The position numbers and the translations under genes are program-made. The notes below the pieces were generated by a model. That model was not told where the DNA came from. It searched no databases and saw only the letters and a list, made by a program, of their open reading frames with translations. Source: an uncultured Alcaligenaceae bacterium (GTDB lineage: Bacteria; Pseudomonadota; Gammaproteobacteria; Burkholderiales; Burkholderiaceae_B). Taken from it: a stretch of 20,086 bases of DNA. Positions 1 through 8,639 of the stretch are shown one piece after another. The stretch covers positions 1 through 20,086 of the forward strand of contig CALEQZ010000046.1 in assembly GCA_937908115.1 (NCBI GenBank). The letters run 5' to 3'. How positions within the stretch are numbered: the stretch's first letter is position 1; every line of letters begins with the position of its first letter.

Positions 1-82
1 CGATCGTCACCTTTAAAGCGTCTGGTACTCAACCATGACTTGCCCAGGCGCTTACAGAAAAACGATTGCCTCTCACCTGATA
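1..82. other. Trailer-side flank of the array, no gene seen
   Basis: This stretch lies at the leader-distal end of the array. It contains no repeat remnant, no supported ORF and no clear terminator hairpin, so the next gene on this side is outside the window. Confidence 0.6.
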
Positions 83-3000
83 GTTTCAATCCACGCGCAC
101 CGGATAAAGGGTGCGCGACGTGATGGTCGTGGGGCCACTGCCGCCGCCCCTCCACAGGTTTCAATCCACGCGCACCGGATAAAGGGTGCGCGACGAAAGA
201 GGTTCTGACGGACCTGCGCGGTGACATGTTTCAATCCACGCGCACCGGATAAAGGGTGCGCGACCACCGTATCGGCAACCAGGCGGCCCGCCGGCGTGTG
301 GTTTCAATCCACGCGCACCGGATAAAGGGTGCGCGACCAGCGGGTCGGTGCTGTCGAAGTGGGCCGTGCTGTAGTTTCAATCCACGCGCACCGGATAAAG
401 GGTGCGCGACCACGGGGCCCGCGTGGTGGCAACCTCGGCAGAAGTTTCAATCCACGCGCACCGGATAAAGGGTGCGCGACGGCTTGGACTTCTATGGGGC
501 GCAGCAGCGTTGGGTTGTTTCAATCCACGCGCACCGGATAAAGGGTGCGCGACGGTCACGGTGTTGTCGAGATTCACGGAGACGCTGGTTTCAATCCACG
601 CGCACCGGATAAAGGGTGCGCGACGGCCCGTCCTTGATCGGCAAGGCAGGGATGAGCAGTTTCAATCCACGCGCACCGGATAAAGGGTGCGCGACTGCAT
701 CTCGCTGTCCAGTCGCGCGCGCTCATTACGGTTTCAATCCACGCGCACCGGATAAAGGGTGCGCGACGCTGCCAGACGACGTGCTGACGACCGACCCGGA
801 GGTTTCAATCCACGCGCACCGGATAAAGGGTGCGCGACCCGCGTCTTGCAGCCTCTGCCTCACGTCGGGCGGGTTTCAATCCACGCGCACCGGATAAAGG
901 GTGCGCGACCTTCTCCGTCGGGTCCGTGGGGCCGTTGACCAGCGGGTTTCAATCCACGCGCACCGGATAAAGGGTGCGCGACGAGAGAGGCCCGACAGCT
1001 CGGCCGGGCCCCAGTGGTTTCAATCCACGCGCACCGGATAAAGGGTGCGCGACCAGCGAGCAATGAGCGCGCAGTCGAAGCGGCACGTGTTTCAATCCAC
1101 GCGCACCGGATAAAGGGTGCGCGACTGCCTTGAGCGCCTTCCAGGATCAGCATGTAGTCGTTTCAATCCACGCGCACCGGATAAAGGGTGCGCGACCCAC
1201 CACAGCTGGTCCTCAGCGTCCCGCCCATCCATGTTTCAATCCACGCGCACCGGATAAAGGGTGCGCGACCGGGCGAGTTGCGCTGCAACTACCCCTGGGT
1301 TGAGTTTCAATCCACGCGCACCGGATAAAGGGTGCGCGACCGACTTGGAGGGCATCCCGGGATGGACGGTCGAAGTGTTTCAATCCACGCGCACCGGATA
1401 AAGGGTGCGCGACCACGCCTGGCGCAAGATCATCGCGCGCTTGCGGCAGTTTCAATCCACGCGCACCGGATAAAGGGTGCGCGACGCCCGCCTTCCGCGC
1501 TCTCGCTCCGGTAGTTGATGTTTCAATCCACGCGCACCGGATAAAGGGTGCGCGACGCAGCGTGTACCTGCGGATGTCCGTTCCGCCGCAGTTTCAATCC
1601 ACGCGCACCGGATAAAGGGTGCGCGACCGGCCACTTGGCCTTGATCTGTTCGCACGACTTCTTGTTTCAATCCACGCGCACCGGATAAAGGGTGCGCGAC
1701 GCGACGGGGGAGCCATCTGACGCGACGGAGTACAGTTTCAATCCACGCGCACCGGATAAAGGGTGCGCGACGCTACTCGCTCAACATGCCGTCGCCGCTG
1801 AAGCGGTTTCAATCCACGCGCACCGGATAAAGGGTGCGCGACACGTCTGAACCGGTCCCCATGCTCAGTGACTGCCCGGTTTCAATCCACGCGCACCGGA
1901 TAAAGGGTGCGCGACCGTATTGCGCAAGAGGTTTTCCACACTCAAATCCGTTTCAATCCACGCGCACCGGATAAAGGGTGCGCGACCGGGCGCGGTGGTG
2001 GTGGGGGCGGCGGCGCTCACAGTTTCAATCCACGCGCACCGGATAAAGGGTGCGCGACGTTGTGCAGCCCGCCGTCGTCGCAGCTCATGTTGTTTCAATC
2101 CACGCGCACCGGATAAAGGGTGCGCGACGATCGTGTTGGTGCTCATGGGCACTCCCTTCTAATGTTTCAATCCACGCGCACCGGATAAAGGGTGCGCGAC
2201 TCAAGCGCTTAACGACAAGCTCGCCCTCGTAGTTGTTTCAATCCACGCGCACCGGATAAAGGGTGCGCGACCCGCGCCGGGGATGCATCGGCAGGAGAGA
2301 CGAGGCATGTTTCAATCCACGCGCACCGGATAAAGGGTGCGCGACCAGCTCGGCGCGCTGGAGCGCGGCTGGCGTGGCGTGTTTCAATCCACGCGCACCG
2401 GATAAAGGGTGCGCGACCGCCCAGGCCATGCCCTGGATCGATCCGCTCAAGGTTTCAATCCACGCGCACCGGATAAAGGGTGCGCGACAAGTCCATGTCG
2501 GCCAGCTTGAGGGCCGTGGCGCGGTTTCAATCCACGCGCACCGGATAAAGGGTGCGCGACATCTCCATCGCCGCCGCTGGCGGGATGCGGAGCTGGTTTC
2601 AATCCACGCGCACCGGATAAAGGGTGCGCGACCCCGTGGCGCGGATCAGCGTGGCGAGAGGCATGCCGTTTCAATCCACGCGCACCGGATAAAGGGTGCG
2701 CGACGCTCGTCGTCACCGATTTCCACGAGGACAGCCATGTTTCAATCCACGCGCACCGGATAAAGGGTGCGCGACCAGCCGCGGCGAAGACATGTTTGGA
2801 TTCGAGGAGGTTTCAATCCACGCGCACCGGATAAAGGGTGCGCGACGTCGCGTTGGATGCAGCTTCCTTGGCTGCCGAGTCGTTTCAATCCACGCGCACC
2901 GGATAAAGGGTGCGCGACCATCCCCAGCCAAGCGGCGCTGGCGCGCCAGCTCGCGTTTCAATCCACGCGCACCGGATAAAGGGTGCGCGACCCGTGACAG

Positions 3001-5072
3001 CCGAGGGCGTGCTGTTCACGCAGCAGTTTCAATCCACGCGCACCGGATAAAGGGTGCGCGACGTGGTGATGGCTGCCATGGCTCAGACCCCTGGGTAGTT
3101 TCAATCCACGCGCACCGGATAAAGGGTGCGCGACCTGATCCAGACCTGAAGGAGCCAGACCATGGCCAAGTTTCAATCCACGCGCACCGGATAAAGGGTG
3201 CGCGACACGCTGGGCGACGACGGCATCGCGCTGTCCGGCACGTTTCAATCCACGCGCACCGGATAAAGGGTGCGCGACATGGTCAGAACAGGCCGGGAAA
3301 GATTGACGGGGTGTTTCAATCCACGCGCACCGGATAAAGGGTGCGCGACACCAGTGCGCCCTGTGCCTCAATCCCGTTCGGGCTGTTTCAATCCACGCGC
3401 ACCGGATAAAGGGTGCGCGACACGCGCATGCCGGCCGTAGAGCTGCGGCTGCAAGAGTTTCAATCCACGCGCACCGGATAAAGGGTGCGCGACGCTGATC
3501 TTCACGGTTTCGCCGCTGATGACCAGGACGTTTCAATCCACGCGCACCGGATAAAGGGTGCGCGACGAGCACGTCGGTGATGAGCACCGGGGTATCGAAG
3601 GGGTTTCAATCCACGCGCACCGGATAAAGGGTGCGCGACCCGCCAGCGCAACGCCCCGCAAGGCTCGCTGCTGGTTTCAATCCACGCGCACCGGATAAAG
3701 GGTGCGCGACCCACGCCCCCCGTGTCCAAGGCGCCGCCGCCGCTGTTTCAATCCACGCGCACCGGATAAAGGGTGCGCGACGGCCGTCGGCGCGCAGGCC
3801 CATCAGCTCGAAGAGGTTTCAATCCACGCGCACCGGATAAAGGGTGCGCGACGACATCGCGTGCGAGAGCTTCGAGCTGCTTGAAATGTTTCAATCCACG
3901 CGCACCGGATAAAGGGTGCGCGACCGCCCCCAGCGCTGCCGACATCCTCGCTGCCGACAAGTTTCAATCCACGCGCACCGGATAAAGGGTGCGCGACTCG
4001 CGATCGACCTGGGCAGCGAGCTGCTGGTCGATGTTTCAATCCACGCGCACCGGATAAAGGGTGCGCGACCAACCGCTACCGCGTCGGCTCGCTGGGCAAC
4101 CTGGTTTCAATCCACGCGCACCGGATAAAGGGTGCGCGACCATGCGCACCACGCCTGAGACATGCGCGGCCAGGACGTTTCAATCCACGCGCACCGGATA
4201 AAGGGTGCGCGACTCGGCCGGCACGGCGGGGGCCGTGGCCAGGTCGGGGTTTCAATCCACGCGCACCGGATAAAGGGTGCGCGACTCGATGCTGGCTTGC
4301 CGGTGTTCGCGCAACCGGGTGTTTCAATCCACGCGCACCGGATAAAGGGTGCGCGACACGGGCTCGCGCGCAAAAAGCAAAAGGCCCGGTGGTTTCAATC
4401 CACGCGCACCGGATAAAGGGTGCGCGACAGCTGCTGCTGGGCGGGGGTGCGGTGAGATTGGCGTTTCAATCCACGCGCACCGGATAAAGGGTGCGCGACA
4501 GGGTGATGGCGGCCATGGCTCAGGCCCCCGGATAGTTTCAATCCACGCGCACCGGATAAAGGGTGCGCGACAACGGCATGTCCTCGCTGCAGAGCATGTA
4601 CTTCATGTTTCAATCCACGCGCACCGGATAAAGGGTGCGCGACATGTCGAGGTGCGGATAGCTCGCCGCGCTGATGCCGTTTCAATCCACGCGCACCGGA
4701 TAAAGGGTGCGCGACCGTCTGCACGGCGCCGAACACGCCGCCGGTAGCGTTTCAATCCACGCGCACCGGATAAAGGGTGCGCGACACCGATCCGGCGGCG
4801 CTGCGCCCCTGGCTGCAGCAGTTTCAATCCACGCGCACCGGATAAAGGGTGCGCGACGGGTGCGCGAAGGCGAAGCGGCGGCGGTCCTGGTGTTTCAATC
4901 CACGCGCACCGGATAAAGGGTGCGCGACGCAGTGTTCTGCGAGCTGGCGCGACGGTCCGGGCTGTTTCAATCCACGCGCACCGGATAAAGGGTGCGCGAC
5001 TTGACGTAGGCCCCTTCGTGGCCCATCAGGCGGGGGTTTCAATCCACGCGCACCGGATAAAGGGTGCGCGAC
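83..5072 (-). CRISPR. Type I-C CRISPR array, 70 repeats and 69 spacers
   Basis: A 37-bp repeat starting GTTTCAATCC and ending GGGTGCGCGAC on the plus strand recurs 70 times, first at 83-119 and last at 5036-5072, with spacers of 33-38 bp (mostly 34-36). Read on the minus strand it begins GTCGCGCACC and ends GTGGATTGAAAC, the usual form of type I-C repeats. Arms CGCGCACC and GGTGCGCG form an 8-bp hairpin stem around an 8-nt loop. All copies look identical by eye, including the trailer-end copy. The cas2-proximal side (5072) is the leader end, so spacer 69 (5001-5035) should be newest and spacer 1 (120-157, the longest at 38 bp) oldest. Cas5c should cut each repeat at the 3' base of the hairpin, leaving a short 5' handle that ends in ATTGAAAC. 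Confidence 0.99.
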
Positions 5073-5258
5073 TCCGCGCTACGAAACGATTGTCTGTGCT
5101 AACTATGGCGCGCATGCCGCGCGAACCTTTCCCATTCAGACGTCGTTGGCATCACGTTCTACATGCAATTTTTTAAAAAGCTCTGCTCTGTCAGGGACTT
5201 GCGTGTAGCGCGAACCTGTACGGGGACGGTACCGATGCTTAGGGTTCGCGCGCGCTGA
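5073..5258 (-). promoter_or_regulatory. CRISPR leader
   Basis: The 186 bp between the cas2 stop and the first leader-end repeat carry no ORF that fits a gene. The region contains an A/T run around 5168-5179 in otherwise GC-rich DNA. It has three copies of the 9-mer GGTTCGCGC or its complement: 5119-5127 and 5208-5216 as GCGCGAACC on the plus strand, and 5243-5251 as GGTTCGCGC. By position it should hold the array promoter, firing toward lower coordinates, and the sequences that direct Cas1-Cas2 integration at the first repeat. A CTGACA sequence on the minus strand just before the A/T run could be a -35 box, but the matching -10 box is weak, so the promoter is not placed exactly. Confidence 0.8.
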
Positions 5259-5549
5259 TCATAGAACCAGCGGTTCGTCGTAATCGGTCGCTCGAAACTG
5301 ACCGTGTTCGCGTACTTCGCAGCCGCGGGTGTCGGCCATGCGGTAGAGACGAAGGCAATCGAGCTGCAGGTCCATCTCCTTGAGCAGCCGCCGCTCCAGA
5401 TCTTCCATCTGCGCAAGGGTGACTTGGCACTCGAAAACCGATTTCTGCACCCGCTGTCCCATGCTTTCGCACACGCGCGCGACACGGCGCAGCCGCCGAC
5501 GCCCGGCGCGGGTTTCTGTATTTACGTCGTAGCAGACGATGACGAGCAC
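5259..5549 (-). CDS. cas2: CRISPR-associated endonuclease Cas2, type I-C
   Basis: A 96-residue protein with the Cas2 ferredoxin-like fold signature at its N-terminus: hydrophobic strand LVIVCYDV with the conserved Asp at position 8. Length is normal for the family. Cas2 dimers bridge two Cas1 dimers to form the spacer-integration complex; the nuclease activity of Cas2 itself is usually not needed for integration. The start is GTG, seven bases after the cas1 stop, with a GAGG overlapping that stop as a plausible ribosome binding site, so translation is probably coupled to cas1. It is the last gene of the cas operon and is followed by the leader. Confidence 0.97.
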   Translation of the reverse strand: MLVIVCYDVNTETRAGRRRLRRVARVCESMGQRVQKSVFECQVTLAQMEDLERRLLKEMDLQLDCLRLYRMADTRGCEVREHGQFRATDYDEPLVL

Positions 5550-5556
5550 GGCAGCC

Positions 5557-6585
5557 TCAGCGTAGCGTGAAAGGCGGGTAGGCCGGTGCCTCGCCGCGGA
5601 TGTGGCGTGCCAGTAATCGGGCCTGCACCAGCGGCACCAAGCCGAGCTGGATTTTCTCCGCCAGCAGCGGGTGCATCAGTTCGTCCTGCTTGCGCTCTTG
5701 GTAGGCCACAACGACAGCCTTGCGGGCGTCGCCTTCGAGCAGCACGGCGCCGCCTTCCCGGTGCACGAAGCTGTCCGCGTTGATCTGTGCGCGGTTGACC
5801 AGGGACAAGGCCAGCCGGTCGGCCCAGGGCCTGAATTCCTCCACGAGATCGAGAGCCAGCGACGCGCGGCCCGGTCGCACGGCATGCAGGAATCCAAGCT
5901 GCGGATCGAGCCCCGCGGCTTCACACGCCGAGCGGCAGTCGTTGGTCCACATGGAGTACAGGAACGACAGCAGCGCGTTCATGTGGTCGCGCGGTGGTCG
6001 GCGCGAACGGCCATCCATGGCGAAGGTGCCGCGCAACTCGGGCTTCACCAGGCAATTGAAGGCTTCAAAATAGGTCCGCGCCGCTTCGCCTTCGACGCCG
6101 CGTACGGTATCCAGGTCGCCTGCCGCGGGCAGGGCGCGCAGGCTGGCCGCCAAGTCCAGCGCGGCCCGCTCCAGGCGTGCGGTGTCCTCGGCACTCCTTG
6201 CATCGCGCGCACCCCGCATCAGCACGTTGCGCTGGTTCTTGACCTTGCCGGCCACGATCACGCGGGCCAGCTCCAGGGTGAAAGCCGGGTCGCCGGCCGC
6301 CCGGTACTGCGCCTGCCGCAGCAACACGTTGCCGCCCTGAGGCCCTTCCAGCCGCGCCTTGAAGCGGCCATTGGCATCCAGCAACACCAGGGCCTTGCCG
6401 TCCTCGGCCAGCCGGTGCATCAACGGTGCGCTCAGCCCGACATGTCCAAAGCAGACCACAGCGCCAAGGTGGTGCAGCGGCACACGCAGGCGAGTTTCCT
6501 CTTCCACCTGCACGCGCAGCGTGTCGTTGTCCAGCCGTAGCCAACTGCCCGGCATGGTGACGTAAAGGGTATTGAGCAGTTGCAT
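5557..6585 (-). CDS. cas1: CRISPR-associated endonuclease Cas1, type I-C
   Basis: A 342-residue Cas1 of normal length. The N-terminal beta domain begins MQLLNTLYVT. The C-terminal helical domain holds the metal-binding residues of the integrase: Glu165 in GVEGEAARTYF, His234 in GFLHAVRPGR, and Asp246 in the following LALDLVEEF motif. With Cas2 it inserts new spacers at the leader-repeat junction; in type I-C, Cas4 sets prespacer PAM trimming and orientation. The ATG lies 33 bases after the cas4 stop and has no obvious Shine-Dalgarno sequence, unlike cas5, cas7 and cas8c, so it may be translated less efficiently or by coupling. No damage is seen. Confidence 0.97.
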   Translation of the reverse strand: MQLLNTLYVTMPGSWLRLDNDTLRVQVEEETRLRVPLHHLGAVVCFGHVGLSAPLMHRLAEDGKALVLLDANGRFKARLEGPQGGNVLLRQAQYRAAGDPAFTLELARVIVAGKVKNQRNVLMRGARDARSAEDTARLERAALDLAASLRALPAAGDLDTVRGVEGEAARTYFEAFNCLVKPELRGTFAMDGRSRRPPRDHMNALLSFLYSMWTNDCRSACEAAGLDPQLGFLHAVRPGRASLALDLVEEFRPWADRLALSLVNRAQINADSFVHREGGAVLLEGDARKAVVVAYQERKQDELMHPLLAEKIQLGLVPLVQARLLARHIRGEAPAYPPFTLR

Positions 6586-6618
6586 GGGATAAGCGGAAAT
6601 GCGATGTCCGGCGGGTGC

Positions 6619-7248
6619 TCAGGCATCGGGGTCGAAGGGGTCGGGTGCTTGGTGCAGGGCCAGCCGGCCCAGTGCTTGGGGCTGGCAGCGTTCGCGTAGC
6701 GAGCAGCCGTGGCAGCGCCGCGGGTCGCTCAGTGGGGACGGCAACACGCCGCCGGCGAGCATGACCCGCACGGCATTCGCCGTGTCCACGACCTGCCCGC
6801 GCAGGCCGGCGTCGATGGGCACGCAGCGCCGGCGCTTGGATGAGGCGTAGTACAGCGCGCCTTCCGGCACCGCATGGCCGGTCATCTCCTCCAGGCACAG
6901 CGCCTGCGCCGCAAGTTGCAGGTCGTCGCAGGCGGCGATGTCGGCGGCCTTGTGTCGCGAGCCGTGCTTGTATTCGACAGGGTAAGGCGTGCCGTCGCGC
7001 TCGAATTCGACGACGTCGGCCTTGCCAATCAGCCCGAGCGTGTCGCTCCACAGCGGCAATGCCCGCTCCACGCGCAGGCCGCCTCGCAGCTCCATGCCTG
7101 GCGCGTCCACCTGCCGATGCACCGCCTGCCCGCGCAGCGTGTGCAGGTTTTCGTCGAAGGCCTGTTCAAGGTGGATCAGTCCACACTGCCGCGGGCAGTA
7201 GGCCCAGTGCTGCAGGGCGGACATGGGAATAGGATCAGGGTCATCCAT
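6619..7248 (-). CDS. cas4: Cas4 RecB-family exonuclease, type I-C adaptation protein
   Basis: A 209-residue protein starting MDDPDPIPMSALQHW. The open frame extends further upstream, but that part is antisense-like shadow of the cas7 region. The Met at 7248 is the first that leaves a normal Cas4 length; Met9 (7224) is an alternative and neither has a strong ribosome binding site. Four cysteines fit the iron-sulfur cluster: Cys18 in AYCPRQC, then Cys179, Cys182 and Cys188 near the C-terminus. Cys22 is also present. RecB nuclease motifs are visible: His44, Asp78 in GKADVVEF, and Glu92 and Lys94 in PVEYKHG. Cas4 trims prespacer ends and selects PAM-flanked fragments for Cas1-Cas2. It lies 83 bases downstream of cas7, the widest gap in the operon, and that gap contains a strong hairpin. 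Confidence 0.95.
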   Translation of the reverse strand: MDDPDPIPMSALQHWAYCPRQCGLIHLEQAFDENLHTLRGQAVHRQVDAPGMELRGGLRVERALPLWSDTLGLIGKADVVEFERDGTPYPVEYKHGSRHKAADIAACDDLQLAAQALCLEEMTGHAVPEGALYYASSKRRRCVPIDAGLRGQVVDTANAVRVMLAGGVLPSPLSDPRRCHGCSLRERCQPQALGRLALHQAPDPFDPDA

Positions 7249-7289
7249 GGGGCCGTGTTTCCAGTCTCCGATGCGCGCCGTGGCGCACA

Positions 7290-7322
7290 GGCACTGCCTG
7301 CGGAAGCGTCGCAGGCAGTGCC
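7290..7322 (-). repeat. Perfect 13-bp-stem hairpin between cas7 and cas4
   Basis: Positions 7290-7302 (GGCACTGCCTGCG) and 7310-7322 are exact reverse complements around a 7-nt loop. The hairpin lies nine bases after the cas7 stop on the minus strand. There is no T-run after it, so it does not look like a complete intrinsic terminator for cas7. It could be an mRNA-stabilising or processing structure, an attenuator, or a REP-like element. Confidence 0.85.
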
Positions 7323-7331
7323 ATGCTGGCC

Positions 7332-8243
7332 TCAGCAGCGCCGGGTGAGCTTCACACCGGGAGCGGCCTGCAGAGTTTCTCCCACCGCCAGCGGCCTGTC
7401 GTCGAAGGTCACGGCATAGGCGGCGAAGTCGCGTGCCGGCGTGCCCGCACTCTCCTGAGGCTTGACCACCAGGCGGTCGAACAGCGCATGCGCGTGTGCG
7501 TTGCCCAATTCGGTCTCGTGCTCGAACACGTAGAGGCCGCGGGTGCTCATCTGGCCGCGCGCGGCGGAACGGTCGTGCTCGAACATGTTTTCCAGCGCCT
7601 TGAACAGCAGTTCCAGATCGTCGGCCGAGAAGCCGGTCTGCCTGGCAAGGAACGAGGACACGAACCCGTGCGAGCGGTACAGGCCATATGGAACAGTGTG
7701 CTTGCGGCCCATGGTCCGGTTGTCGCCGCCCTGCTTCTCGGCTTCTGCTTCGGTGGCGACGGCCATGCGCGTGATCGCATGTTCGAGCGCGACAATGGGT
7801 TCGGCCGAGCGTGCGAACGTCATCTGCACCGGGCCGCGGACTTGGCCGCAGTTGACGCCCAACGACATCACGGCCCCGAAAGTTCGGATGTCGAAAAAGT
7901 TCCTGCACAGCCATTGCCGCGCTAACTCGACCGTGTCGCCGTTGCCCTTTCGCTTCTTTTCCTCGCCCTTGAGTGCGTCCTCGGCGCCCACGGCCACGTA
8001 GGCGCGCTCGTGGGTCCTGTTGAGCACGGCCTTTTCCTTGACATAGATCTCGTAGGGAGGCTGCTCGCCATGCACCAGGCCGACGAAGTTGCGAACCTTG
8101 CGCTTGAGCGCCACATCGGTCATGAGGCCGTGCCCTGTCTCGGCGTCAAGCCGCGGCAGGTTGCCGGCATCGGGGTCGCCGTTGGGGTTGCCGTCCTTCA
8201 CGTCGAACAACAGCACGAAGTCGTAGCGGCGGTTCAGGCTCAT
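7332..8243 (-). CDS. cas7: Cas7c (Csd2), type I-C Cascade backbone subunit
   Basis: A 303-residue protein with the highly characteristic Csd2 N-terminus RYDFVLLFDVKDGNPNGDPD, followed by TGHGLMTDVALKRKVRNF and later motifs such as FFDIRTFGAVMS and RGPVQMTFARS. Several copies polymerise along the crRNA spacer to form the Cascade backbone. Cas7c usually is about 280-310 residues, so this copy is full length. The ATG is three bases after the cas8c stop and has a strong AGGAGG eight bases upstream within the end of cas8c, which fits the high stoichiometry needed for this subunit. The gene is followed by the 7290-7322 hairpin. Confidence 0.97.
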   Translation of the reverse strand: MSLNRRYDFVLLFDVKDGNPNGDPDAGNLPRLDAETGHGLMTDVALKRKVRNFVGLVHGEQPPYEIYVKEKAVLNRTHERAYVAVGAEDALKGEEKKRKGNGDTVELARQWLCRNFFDIRTFGAVMSLGVNCGQVRGPVQMTFARSAEPIVALEHAITRMAVATEAEAEKQGGDNRTMGRKHTVPYGLYRSHGFVSSFLARQTGFSADDLELLFKALENMFEHDRSAARGQMSTRGLYVFEHETELGNAHAHALFDRLVVKPQESAGTPARDFAAYAVTFDDRPLAVGETLQAAPGVKLTRRC

Positions 8244-8246
8244 GGG

Positions 8247-8639
8247 TCAATCCTCCTTGGTGTTCTGGGTGTCGCCGTTGCCGGCAGCGTTTTCATGGAC
8301 GGTGAAGAAATCCTGGCGCTGGTGGTAGTAGCCCAGGGCGAAGCGGCCCTGGTCCTGCAGCGCCATGTGGCCAGGGATGTCGTCAATGCCGCCGACGATC
8401 TCGCCCAACAACTTTTCGAAATTGGTGGCCCGGCCGCGGTTTCCCAGCTTGGCCAGGTGATGGTTCTTGAGACGCAGCAGGGTGGTGAACACAGCCGTAG
8501 GCGTGCTGGAAGCCGCGCCGTAGTAGCGCTCGCGGATGGTGGCATTGAGCCCGGGGCTGGCTTCTTCCTGGATCTTTTCCAGCGTGGCGAAGAGCCGGCC
8601 CAGCCGATAGGCGACACTGGGGTTCTGCTTGTCGAGCAT
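8247..8639 (-). CDS. cas11c: Probable internally translated Cas11c, nested in cas8c
   Basis: An in-frame ATG at 8639 inside cas8c would give a 130-residue protein MLDKQNPSVAYRLGRLFATL... that is helical in character and of the right size for the type I-C small subunit. A purine-rich AGGAGGAG sequence lies upstream on the coding strand, ending 12 bases before the ATG, a little far but strong. It is established for type I-C systems that Cas11c is produced by internal translation of the cas8c 3' end and is needed for full Cascade function. That this particular ATG is used is an inference from position, size and the ribosome binding site. Confidence 0.7.
   Translation of the reverse strand: MLDKQNPSVAYRLGRLFATLEKIQEEASPGLNATIRERYYGAASSTPTAVFTTLLRLKNHHLAKLGNRGRATNFEKLLGEIVGGIDDIPGHMALQDQGRFALGYYHQRQDFFTVHENAAGNGDTQNTKED

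Noticed and set aside
73..5042. Many open frames of 60-213 codons through the array on both strands, with peptides such as VAHPLSGARGLK and RAPFIRCAWIET.
   Set aside because: They are translations of the stop-free CRISPR repeat in different frames joined by random spacers.
60..5092. The 9-mer AAACGATTG occurs both in the trailer flank (60-68) and in the leader (5084-5092), suggesting a duplicated array border.
   Set aside because: Nothing around the two copies aligns further; a 9-mer match over this length can be chance.
5671..6540. A 289-codon plus-strand frame opposite cas1.
   Set aside because: GC-rich antisense shadow of cas1; no recognisable domain, while the minus strand encodes a complete Cas1.
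6065..7051. A 328-codon minus-strand frame across cas1 and cas4.
   Set aside because: Arg-rich, low-complexity translation in a shifted frame over two well-supported genes.
7249..7914. Upstream extension of the cas4 frame into cas7.
   Set aside because: The added 222 residues are shifted-frame translation of cas7 and have no Cas4 similarity; the normal Cas4 begins at 7248.
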